Positions 1-5,566 of a DNA stretch of 8,552 nucleotides are shown piece after piece. The stretch covers positions 1-8,552 of the forward strand of contig CAYYNB010000220.1 of assembly GCA_964472565.1 (NCBI GenBank), read 5' to 3'. How positions within the stretch are numbered: position 1 is the stretch's first letter; every line of letters starts with the position of its first letter. The notes under the pieces are model-generated. The model saw only the letters and a program-made list of their open reading frames with translations. It did not search any database and was not told where the DNA came from. This stretch comes from DATAMF01 sp964472565 (GTDB lineage Bacteria > Chloroflexota > Anaerolineae > Aggregatilineales > Aggregatilineaceae). The translations under genes were made by a program, and so were the position numbers.

Positions 1-1
1 C

Positions 2-121
2 CGCCCCCTACCGCCACCCGCACCCACTACGCCCGCCGAGCCTGAGCCGCCCGCCGAACCTACCGATCCTGCACCCGCCGATCCACTTCCCGCCTCGGCC
101 CCCGATCCAGTTTCCGCCTAA
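2..121 (+). CDS. C-terminal end of a proline/alanine-rich protein (5' end outside window)
   Basis: An open + strand frame enters at the left edge and ends at a TAA at 119-121. Its roughly 39 visible residues are almost only Pro, Ala, Glu, Asp and Thr (for example PPPAPTTPAEPEPPAEPTD), a composition typical of a disordered, acidic, proline-rich tail. No domain is visible, so no function can be given. It is the only gene read on the + strand and would converge on the secreted SH3-like gene. The hairpin at 174-204 between them could stop transcripts from both sides. The main doubt is that GC-rich sequence often gives Pro/Ala-rich open frames by chance. The balanced acidic residues and the clean stop just before an intergenic palindrome favour a real gene. 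Confidence 0.5.
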   Translation, partial: RPLPPPAPTTPAEPEPPAEPTDPAPADPLPASAPDPVSA

Positions 122-128
122 CCTCGTA

Positions 129-150
129 GGGGCAATTCACGAATTGCCCC
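129..150. repeat. Short intergenic palindrome, REP-like, copy 1
   Basis: Perfect inverted repeat: GGGGCAATTC at 129-138 and GAATTGCCCC at 141-150, separated by two bases and preceded by GTA (127-129 region). A second element at 4056-4077 shares the lead GTAGGGGCA but has a different arm sequence with matching changes on both sides, so the structure is kept rather than the sequence. Palindromes of this style are dispersed in intergenic DNA of Chloroflexota and some other phyla (established, from memory). No transposase is nearby. Confidence 0.7.
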
Positions 151-173
151 GCCGTTCCCATCCCCTGCCCCAC

Positions 174-204
174 AAAAAAAGCCCCGGTATCTCACCAGGG
201 CTTT
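174..204 (-). terminator. Rho-independent terminator of the secreted SH3-like gene
   Basis: On the minus strand the arm at 204-194 pairs with 188-178 over 11 bp (one G-T wobble) around a 5-nt loop. A run of seven T (180-174) follows, part of it inside the stem. It starts 20 nt after the TAA of the 224-895 gene. On the + strand the same hairpin is followed by TTTAT, so it may also stop the incoming proline-rich gene. Confidence 0.88.
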
Positions 205-223
205 ATCGCATTCCACATGACGC

Positions 224-895
224 TTAGCGCACAACATCCGTTGGCAGTGGCCGCCCGTTCCACACCGCATCGTAGTTCGGCCCGACCAGCTTCGCCGGAA
301 CCCAGAAGAACCGCCCGGCCATCATTCCCCGGTAGAATTGCCCCGACTCATCAAGTCCATAAATCCAGATCGTCTTCCCTGCCGTCAACACGGTGGTTGA
401 GGCCGCGTCCATCTGAGGAGCCGAATACACGGGTGTATCGCTCAAAATCTGGCCGACGGCGGCTTGAGACGGAATCTCAACATCATCTTCACCATACTTC
501 GTCGGGATCGTCGGGCAGTCATAGACTGTCATAAAGCTAACCTGCTCCGCGTAACCGTTGCCTTCCCAACTGATATGCATCGCCCTGATCGGGTCCATCA
601 CCGGCGCAGAATCGAAGGGGTCAGTATAGTCATCATGCCAGTGTTCCCCAAGATTATCATGATATTCGTCTGCATAGAGCAGATTTCCAAGCGCATCGAC
701 CACATAATAACCGTGATACTCTTCGCCGGCTCCGGTATTATCCCGGTCCACATCATATTCCACATTCACAGTTATCGAATCGCAGCTCAGGGAAATCGAA
801 CCCACTGCATTGCCGATAGCTTTCGTTGGTGCAGGCGGTGTAAGTGCGGCCACCAGCACAACCAGAATGGCAAGAACCAACACTTTGCGTACCAT
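224..895 (-). CDS. Secreted protein with C-terminal SH3-like domain
   Basis: This 223-residue protein begins with a typical export signal: MVRK followed by a hydrophobic stretch (about residues 5-18), with cleavage likely near residues 24-28 (PTKA/IG). No lipobox cysteine is present, so it is probably released or loosely wall-bound. Residues about 30-127 form an acidic, Tyr/His-rich, beta-like region flanked by Cys38 and Cys127, the only cysteines of the mature protein and a plausible disulfide. Residues about 146-205 (QILSDTPVYSAPQ … TIWIYGLDESGQFYRG … FFWVPAKLVG) have the pattern of a bacterial SH3 (SH3b) domain, which often binds peptidoglycan or other envelope ligands. The ATG is supported by GGAGG at 901-907 with good spacing. 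A perfect TATAAT lies upstream and a terminator follows, so it is probably its own transcription unit. The N-terminal part is not recognised. Confidence 0.8.
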   Translation of the reverse strand: MVRKVLVLAILVVLVAALTPPAPTKAIGNAVGSISLSCDSITVNVEYDVDRDNTGAGEEYHGYYVVDALGNLLYADEYHDNLGEHWHDDYTDPFDSAPVMDPIRAMHISWEGNGYAEQVSFMTVYDCPTIPTKYGEDDVEIPSQAAVGQILSDTPVYSAPQMDAASTTVLTAGKTIWIYGLDESGQFYRGMMAGRFFWVPAKLVGPNYDAVWNGRPLPTDVVR

Positions 896-929
896 CTTCG
901 CCCCTCCAGATAAATAAGCAAGTAAATTG

Positions 930-959
930 ATTATAATGCCACTAGTACCGAAGGCACAA
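930..959 (-). promoter_or_regulatory. Candidate sigma-70 promoter for the secreted SH3-like gene
   Basis: On the minus strand a perfect TATAAT occupies 935-930. A weak -35 (TTGTGC, 959-954) lies 18 nt further upstream. Transcription would begin near 923, giving a leader of about 28 nt that contains the strong ribosome site at 901-907. Only half of the -35 positions match the consensus, so the call rests mainly on the -10 box and its position. Confidence 0.5.
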
Positions 960-964
960 CCACC

Positions 965-1249
965 CTAAAACTCCTGCCGCCGCTTGAACACGCAGAAATA
1001 CGTGTTCGTCCAGGGCCGCACCGCCGTACCTTCCGTCGTCCCCACCGCGACATCCTGGTTCGCCCCCACCACCACCGGCTCAATATGCATCAGTTCCCAG
1101 CCCTGGTGCCCAAGCTGATTCAACTCTGGGATCAGCGCTTGCGGTGCGAATTTCGGCGGAGTCTCCATCCGCATCGTCCGCCGCAAATACTCCTCGTGCA
1201 TGCTGGCATCCGCCCGCAAAAACACCGTCAGATATTCCCATTGCTCCAT
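965..1249 (-). CDS. DUF4177-like small protein
   Basis: A 94-residue cytosolic protein without signal or membrane segment. The start MEQWEYLTVFL, the central LNQLGHQGWELMHIEP (residues 43-58) and the end TYFCVFKRR (83-91) match the three-part pattern of DUF4177 proteins: WEY strand, LN-LG--GWEL helix-strand, and a closing FKR strand. The function of that family is unknown. The gene starts 9 nt after the cyclase stop codon. Its ribosome site (GAGAGG) overlaps the cyclase TGA, so the two are almost certainly co-transcribed and translationally coupled. An accessory or regulatory link to the cyclase is possible but rests on position alone. A linker (residues 14-40) with several Met and charged residues separates the first strand from the core. 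It ends with TAG. Confidence 0.8.
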   Translation of the reverse strand: MEQWEYLTVFLRADASMHEEYLRRTMRMETPPKFAPQALIPELNQLGHQGWELMHIEPVVVGANQDVAVGTTEGTAVRPWTNTYFCVFKRRQEF

Positions 1250-1258
1250 GACAACCTC

Positions 1259-3253
1259 TCAGCTTTCGATGACCGAATCTACGTGCAGCTCGTACACCGT
1301 AACGGCTTCCGTTTTTCCTTTTAACATCAGGTTGTGAACGTCCACCGGCGTCACACGGTCCTTGATCAAATCATAGGTCCGCTGCCCGATATAACAGGTG
1401 CCGCCGCCTGCCACGCCGCACAGCCGCGACGCCACGTTGACCGAATCCCCAATCGGCGTATATTCCAGCCGTTTGCTCGATCCCACGTTCCCGACCACCG
1501 TCGGCCCCGTGTTGATCCCAATCCCAAACCGCACCGGAGTCGCAAATTTTTGTTCGTCGTTCAGCCGCTGGATCGAATCCAGCATATCCAGCGCGGCGCG
1601 TGTCGCCAGCCACGCATGATCATCTTGCAGATACGGCGCATTCCAGAACGCCATCAGGTTATCCCCGATATACTTGTTGATCGCGCCGCCGTACCCCATC
1701 ACAATATCGCTCATCTCTTCCAGAAACACGTTCAGCAGCGTGACGACTTCCGTAGGTGATAACCCTTCCGACAGCGTGGTAAAGCCGCGCACATCCGCAA
1801 ACAAAATGGTGATCTCGCGTTCCTCGCCGCCCAGTTCCAGCTTGCCATGATCAAACTGCTCGACGATCTTCTGGGCGATCTCTGCGGACACATAACGGCT
1901 GAACAGATCATTAATCTGCCCGCGCCGCCGCTCCTCGAACACATAAATATTGATCAGAATCCCCACAAACGTCAGCCCCAGCGCCAGCGCCGGGAACACG
2001 ATCTCCACCACCAACCCCTTCATCGGGAAGGCGATATTCGCCGCCCACACAAACGCATAGATCACATACGCCACCAGGCTCAGCCCAATTGCCACGTACC
2101 ACCGCACGAACGGCAGCACCATTCCCGCCACCACCGCGAACAGGAATGTGATCACCACCTGCTGGCCGAGCGGCTGTTCCCGCAGCGGCAGCGGCGTCTG
2201 TTTGATCGACAACGAAAATAGGCCTAAATCCAGTTTGGCCGTTTTATGAAAGGCGGGCAGCGCCTGGTACAGCGTTTCAATTGCGTTCGCGTGAATCTCC
2301 ACCCCGAACATTTTTTCCCCGGATCGTACGCTGGGTGTCGCGTAGCTGTCCGGCAGCGCCGTCGCGTCCAACGCCCCGATCAGCACAATCTGATCCTTGA
2401 ATACCGCCGGATCGATGCGCCCCTCGACCACATCTGTAAACGAGTACACCGGAAAGGTGCTCCCCGCCACGCCCACATGTGACGGCGGCCCGAAAAAGTT
2501 AATCAGCATCCGCCCAAAATCATCCGTATACAGTGTCGGCAGGTTCGGGTTTCCAAAATCGATCTGGTTTTCATCCAGATCGATCTGCACGAAGTTCATC
2601 AGCGCGCCGCTGTAGTTCATATACGCCGCCATCGACAGCGCAGGCAGCAGCGTCTCGTCCTCATGTACGAACAGCGGCATCCGGCGCACCACCCCATCAT
2701 CATCCGGCACCACCGCCACATGCCCCAGCGCGACTCGACTCCGCCGTTTCGCGCAGGTCTGTTCGAGTGTCGCCGTCGGACGATCAAACCCGGCATAGGT
2801 GATCAATTCGTGCGCTTCCGTGACCCCAACCACGCCCGCGCTGGGTGCAACCGGCTGCACCACCCGGCACGACTCATCCATCGCCGCCGCCAGCACGGCA
2901 TCCTGATCGGTAGGATCGGCAAACAGCACATCGAACACGATCACCCGTGCGCCTGCCTCGTCCAATGTGCGGATCAAATCCGCGTGCAGCGCCCGATCCC
3001 ATTCCACCGTCGAGCGCCCATACGCCCGCAGGCTGGCATCATCAATCGCCACAATCGTGACGATCCCCTTTGTATCACGTGGATTAGCCCGGTATAACTG
3101 GTCTTGCAAGGAGGTACGAATCGTCTGGAGGAAATTGCCCTGCCACAGCCCCAGCGCCATGACAGTGCCGATCACCAATCCCACCACCAGTCCGCTGAGC
3201 AGGCGGCGTACAGGTCGTTTTGGAGTGAAAAAGAGCCAGATCAGGCGGTGCAT
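1259..3253 (-). CDS. CHASE2-domain transmembrane class III adenylate/guanylate cyclase
   Basis: A 664-residue membrane receptor cyclase. It has one N-terminal membrane segment (about 17-37), an extracytoplasmic CHASE2 sensor (about 40-340, with the characteristic IVTIVAIDDASL and VIVFDVLFADP strands), three further membrane segments (about 364-383, 386-408, 413-437), a linker (FEERRRGQINDLFSRYVS) and a C-terminal cyclase domain (about 477-660). The catalytic residues are intact: metal Asp487 in FADVRGFT, Asp531 in KYIGDNLMAFW, base-recognition Lys527, and Asn606/Arg610 in IGDSVNVASRL. The position usually held by the second base-selecting Asp appears to be Thr599 (LEYTPIGD), the class IIIb pattern linked to bicarbonate-responsive adenylate cyclases, so cAMP is the likelier product. 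CHASE2 ligands are unknown. The ATG has only a modest ribosome site (GATGAGAA). The gene leads a two-gene unit with the DUF4177-like protein. Confidence 0.93.
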   Translation of the reverse strand: MHRLIWLFFTPKRPVRRLLSGLVVGLVIGTVMALGLWQGNFLQTIRTSLQDQLYRANPRDTKGIVTIVAIDDASLRAYGRSTVEWDRALHADLIRTLDEAGARVIVFDVLFADPTDQDAVLAAAMDESCRVVQPVAPSAGVVGVTEAHELITYAGFDRPTATLEQTCAKRRSRVALGHVAVVPDDDGVVRRMPLFVHEDETLLPALSMAAYMNYSGALMNFVQIDLDENQIDFGNPNLPTLYTDDFGRMLINFFGPPSHVGVAGSTFPVYSFTDVVEGRIDPAVFKDQIVLIGALDATALPDSYATPSVRSGEKMFGVEIHANAIETLYQALPAFHKTAKLDLGLFSLSIKQTPLPLREQPLGQQVVITFLFAVVAGMVLPFVRWYVAIGLSLVAYVIYAFVWAANIAFPMKGLVVEIVFPALALGLTFVGILINIYVFEERRRGQINDLFSRYVSAEIAQKIVEQFDHGKLELGGEEREITILFADVRGFTTLSEGLSPTEVVTLLNVFLEEMSDIVMGYGGAINKYIGDNLMAFWNAPYLQDDHAWLATRAALDMLDSIQRLNDEQKFATPVRFGIGINTGPTVVGNVGSSKRLEYTPIGDSVNVASRLCGVAGGGTCYIGQRTYDLIKDRVTPVDVHNLMLKGKTEAVTVYELHVDSVIES

Positions 3254-3262
3254 AGTCGGTTC

Positions 3263-3293
3263 TCATCTGAGATGACGAATATCCCGCATTATA
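3263..3293 (-). promoter_or_regulatory. Candidate -10 box and inverted repeat before the cyclase gene
   Basis: On the minus strand a perfect TATAAT lies at 3293-3288, overlapping the end of the pentapeptide gene, but no good -35 is seen at the usual distance. Between it and the cyclase ATG sits a perfect inverted repeat, TCATCT-G-AGATGA (3263-3275), whose distal arm runs into the ribosome site. It could be an operator near the transcription start, but a 6-bp repeat can arise by chance. Confidence 0.35.
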
Positions 3294-3298
3294 CTATC

Positions 3299-3940
3299 TC
3301 AGTCCTTACGCGCCAGCGTGTTCAGTACGCCCTGGTCCTCATCCGACAGCACAATATCCAGCCCATACAGCAGCGTCAGCGCATCCGGCAGCGAAAATTT
3401 CGTCTTTTTGAGCGTGTTCAGCGTCGCCACAACCGCGTACCCCTTCGCCCCGTTGAAATCCGCTTCGGTCAGGTTGGTATGCATAAATCGGCTGTCCGTA
3501 AAATCCGTCCCCCGCGCATCGACGCGTGTCAGGTCCGCGTCCGCAAAATCGACATCATGCGCCACGCACTGGTACAGCTTCATGCCCTTCAGACTCAGCC
3601 CGATAAACGTTGAATAATTCAACACCGATTCCACAAAATGCACCGAATACAGCGTGCTGGTTTTGGCGTTCCATTTCGCCTCCGTCCAGTTGATCCCGAC
3701 CACCTTGCATTTTTCAAATGTCGTATCCCGAAACGCCGACCCGTTCAGATGCACCAGGCTGAGATCGCACTTCTGAAACGTGCAGTTCACAAACCGGCAG
3801 TTTTTGAGCGTCGCCCCGTTGAATGTACACTCCATAAACCGGCAGTCATAAAACTCTTTCCCCGCGATCTCCTCCCCACCGTGCTGCACCTTCTTAAACA
3901 CCTGCTGCTGATATTCCGTTTCCGCGCCAATATCCATCAT
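3299..3940 (-). CDS. Pentapeptide-repeat protein (QnrB/McbG-like fold)
   Basis: A 213-residue cytosolic protein. Residues about 28-165 carry pentapeptide repeats with Phe or Leu in the centre (EFYDCRFMECTFNGATLKNC, later DFADADLTRVDARGTDF), which fold as a right-handed quadrilateral beta-helix. The C-terminal FSLPDALTLLYGLDIVL (182-198) is typical of proteins in the QnrB/McbG neighbourhood. Some of these mimic DNA and protect gyrase, but most relatives have no known role, and no resistance function is claimed here. Cysteines at i-2 positions (DCRF, ECTF, NCRF, NCTF, KCDL) form a ladder along one face. The start at 3940 is chosen because AAGGAG (3947-3952) stands 6 nt before it. An in-frame ATG at 4099 would translate the terminator and palindrome and is rejected. 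It lies 45 nt before the cyclase gene. Confidence 0.88.
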   Translation of the reverse strand: MMDIGAETEYQQQVFKKVQHGGEEIAGKEFYDCRFMECTFNGATLKNCRFVNCTFQKCDLSLVHLNGSAFRDTTFEKCKVVGINWTEAKWNAKTSTLYSVHFVESVLNYSTFIGLSLKGMKLYQCVAHDVDFADADLTRVDARGTDFTDSRFMHTNLTEADFNGAKGYAVVATLNTLKKTKFSLPDALTLLYGLDIVLSDEDQGVLNTLARKD

Positions 3941-4055
3941 AATCTGCTCCTTTTGTTGCGTTCCAGGATCATTACCCCCATCGCTCGATTCAGCCAAGTT
4001 TTTGTTCGGGCTGTTTAGATGATACCGTTGGTGGACAGGCAGATAGCCGTTGTAG

Positions 4056-4077
4056 GGGCAGGTTTGCAAACCTGCCC
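4056..4077. repeat. Short intergenic palindrome, REP-like, copy 2
   Basis: A perfect 22-bp palindrome with 11-bp arms (GGGCAGGTTTG and its exact complement), preceded by GTAG. It has the same layout and lead sequence as the element at 129-150 but different arms with matching changes. It lies between the terminator of the DUF35 pair and the pentapeptide gene. Such elements are often spread by IS200-like REP-associated transposases, none of which is seen here. Confidence 0.72.
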
Positions 4078-4085
4078 TGCCCAAC

Positions 4086-4108
4086 AAAAACTGCCCCAAA
4101 CGGGGCAG
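4086..4108 (-). terminator. Rho-independent terminator of the split DUF35 genes
   Basis: On the minus strand CTGCCCC (4108-4102) pairs perfectly with GGGGCAG (4097-4091) around a GTTT loop and is followed by TTTTTG (4090-4085). It begins 26 nt after the TAA of the OB-fold gene. This separates the DUF35 pair from the pentapeptide gene. Confidence 0.88.
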
Positions 4109-4134
4109 CTCGATGACTCACCTGAGATGTTGAA

Positions 4135-4500
4135 TTACAGCAGAGGCCGGAACTTCGGTCCGTAGACGATAATGCCGCGATCCCCATCCGTCCGCAGCTT
4201 GCGAATCACCATTTCCACCCGCATCCCAATTTCAACCGGGCCATCCACATCGGTCAACTGCGCCGTGATCATCGGGCCTTCGTCCAGCTTCACCAGGGCC
4301 AGCAGATACGGCGCGAACTGCTCAAAATCCTCGCTGGGTGTCGTCACCGTCGTAAAACTGTACACCGTGCCCTGACCGGACAGCGGGAAGAGTTCAACCT
4401 CGCCCCCACGGGGTTGTGCCCGCCGAAATTGATCCCAGTACGCAAGCTGGTGCTGGACGCGCTGCTGATAATCGCTGGTTGGTTGTGTGGCTTCCGTCAT
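4135..4500 (-). CDS. DUF35 OB-fold domain protein (C-terminal half of a split Zn-ribbon/OB protein)
   Basis: A 121-residue protein. After a helical N-terminus (about 9-28, YQQRVQHQLAYWDQFRRAQ) comes a clear DUF35 OB-fold: LSGQGTVYSFTTVTTP (40-55), PYLLALVKLDEGPMITAQLT (64-83), EIGMRVEMVIRKLRTDGDRG (90-109) and the terminal VYGPKFRPLL. DUF35 proteins bind thiolase or HMG-CoA-synthase-like enzymes and are thought to channel acyl-CoA substrates. In archaea and Chloroflexota they usually sit beside those genes, which are absent here. The zinc ribbon that normally precedes this fold is in the upstream reading frame, in the same phase and separated only by TAG-AAG-CGT. The ATG has no good ribosome site of its own, so translation probably depends on termination/reinitiation from the upstream half, or on readthrough. 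Confidence 0.85.
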   Translation of the reverse strand: MTEATQPTSDYQQRVQHQLAYWDQFRRAQPRGGEVELFPLSGQGTVYSFTTVTTPSEDFEQFAPYLLALVKLDEGPMITAQLTDVDGPVEIGMRVEMVIRKLRTDGDRGIIVYGPKFRPLL

Positions 4501-4506
4501 ACGCTT

Positions 4507-4698
4507 CTACCGTGCGGCCTTTGCGTAGGTCACTTCATCCAGTTGCGGCTGCTCGGCCATTTCAAACGTATACAGTTCGACCGGCTGAACCGCGCTGGCG
4601 CTCTGCTGTGGAATCACCACTTCCCCTGTGACTGGGCAGCGAGTCGCCAACAGTTGAACGCGGGCCGTTTTCAGACGCCAATTCCGTGTGATATCCAT
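4507..4698 (-). CDS. Degenerate DUF35 zinc-ribbon half
   Basis: A 63-residue ORF. MDITRNWRLKTARVQLLATR followed by CPVTGEVVIPQ matches the opening of DUF35 zinc-ribbon proteins (HWR…RY-L-G--C--CG…FPPR). However, only Cys21 remains: the second cysteine of the first knuckle and the whole second CxxC pair are gone, so zinc binding by four cysteines is not possible. Residues 38-63 (VQPVELYTFEMAEQPQLDEV) have no family match that I recognise. A strong ribosome site, GGAAGAGG (4704-4711), stands 5 nt before the ATG, so the ORF is very likely translated. It ends at TAG and the OB-fold half restarts in the same phase 6 nt later. It could be a functional split pair or an early stage of gene decay. Confidence 0.7.
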   Translation of the reverse strand: MDITRNWRLKTARVQLLATRCPVTGEVVIPQQSASAVQPVELYTFEMAEQPQLDEVTYAKAAR

Positions 4699-4750
4699 TT
4701 CAACCTCTTCCTTATTTCGTATGTCTTGCTGAACCCACCATTTGTGACAT

Positions 4751-4756
4751 TTTATA
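4751..4756 (-). promoter_or_regulatory. Candidate -10 box for the DUF35 pair
   Basis: On the minus strand TATAAA occupies 4756-4751, between the stem-loop at 4773-4805 and the strong ribosome site at 4704-4711. It would start transcription near 4744. No convincing -35 lies at 16-18 nt, so this is only a positional candidate. Confidence 0.35.
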
Positions 4757-4772
4757 CACGCTGCCGCCTCTC

Positions 4773-4805
4773 AAAAGCTACCAGTTTCCCGATCTGATAG
4801 TTTTT
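4773..4805 (-). terminator. Likely terminator after the envelope gene cluster
   Basis: On the minus strand AAAAA-CTATCAG (4805-4794) pairs with CTGGTAG (4784-4778) and, past one bulged base, TTTT (4776-4773). The stem has 7 bp with one wobble and a 9-nt loop. T-tracts stand on both sides, so it could act in either direction. It begins 33 nt after the last lipoprotein stop codon. The stem is only moderately strong. Confidence 0.55.
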
Positions 4806-4837
4806 GACAGTGTTTTTAGGGGGATTTAGAACAAGGA

Positions 4838-5566
4838 TTATGGGGCAAAAACGGCCTGGATATATCCCGGCTGGACCTGAATCGTGGACAGCGTTAGATA
4901 ATCTGATGCGGCATCCACCTGCGACATAATCGCCCGGTTGAGTCCATTCGTGACGATCTCCAATGCACTCAGCACCGCCTGCTCCGTGATCATCGGCCCG
5001 TCGCTTTGGCGTGTCGGCGCAAGTTCATCCAGCGCGATTCGCCCGTTTGCGACAGTCAGCAGGGCCTGGGTATCGAGTCGGGTTTCTTCCTTCAGAAAGT
5101 CATTATAAAACACCAGCTCGATTCGGATGCGCCCGTTATACTCCGCTTCGACAACTGGCGGCTCTTGCAGCGTCGGGTGTCCCGCATCCTGATAGGCCGT
5201 CAGCACGGCGTTCGCTAAGTCGGCGTTTTTCGCTGTGACAATCAACTGATCGCCTTCCATCACTGCCCCCGCCACGACTTCAGCCGTAGGGGTACTGCTC
5301 GGCAGCGGCGTATACGTCGGGAAAGGCGTTTCAGTGGGTGGTCGAAAATAGGTCGGCGCGGGCGACGGCGTCCATGTCGGCGGATAGGTCGGCACCGGCG
5401 GGAACGTCTCGGTAGGCGTGTTCAACGGCACGGGTTCTGGATCAATACCTGCCGGATGCGCCGCTGGCGTATCCGGTTTGTCTGGCGGCTGTTCCTTTTT
5501 TTCACAGGCCCCCGCCGCCAGCACCGCGATCAGCATCACGCTAAGAAGGGAAAACCACCGTCTCAA
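4838..5566 (-). CDS. Lipoprotein A with Thr/Pro-rich linker
   Basis: A 242-residue lipoprotein: MRRW, a hydrophobic stretch, then AAGAC with lipid-acceptor Cys21. Residues about 22-97 are a Pro/Thr-rich linker containing VPTYPPTWTP (58-67) and TYFRPPTETP; residues about 98-242 are a globular domain. The start codon is TTG (5566-5564). It is supported by GAGGGG (5579-5574) with a 7-nt spacer, by the two arginines needed for export, and by an upstream in-frame stop two codons earlier. The first ATG, at residue 11, would leave a signal too short. The gene begins 26 nt inside the 3' end of lipoprotein B, so translation is coupled. VPTYPPTWTP sits at the same residue numbers in both, which points to an ancestral tandem duplication. 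The domain layout faintly recalls DUF2993/LmeA-type lipid-binding proteins, a weak inference. Confidence 0.85.
   Translation of the reverse strand: MRRWFSLLSVMLIAVLAAGACEKKEQPPDKPDTPAAHPAGIDPEPVPLNTPTETFPPVPTYPPTWTPSPAPTYFRPPTETPFPTYTPLPSSTPTAEVVAGAVMEGDQLIVTAKNADLANAVLTAYQDAGHPTLQEPPVVEAEYNGRIRIELVFYNDFLKEETRLDTQALLTVANGRIALDELAPTRQSDGPMITEQAVLSALEIVTNGLNRAIMSQVDAASDYLTLSTIQVQPGYIQAVFAP

Noticed and set aside
464..913. + strand open frame of 149 codons
   Set aside because: It is antisense to the secreted SH3-like gene, is rich in Ile, His and Arg with no domain, and covers that gene's own ribosome site.
3941..4099. 53-residue N-terminal extension of the pentapeptide-repeat protein from an ATG at 4099
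   Set aside because: It would translate through the Rho-independent terminator and the 22-bp palindrome, shows no pentapeptide pattern, and the internal ATG at 3940 has an AAGGAG ribosome site at the correct distance.
4507..4509. TAG as a recoded sense codon in this organism
   Set aside because: TAG serves as the ordinary stop of at least three other genes in the window, each followed directly by the next gene's ribosome site or start region, so general recoding is not supported.
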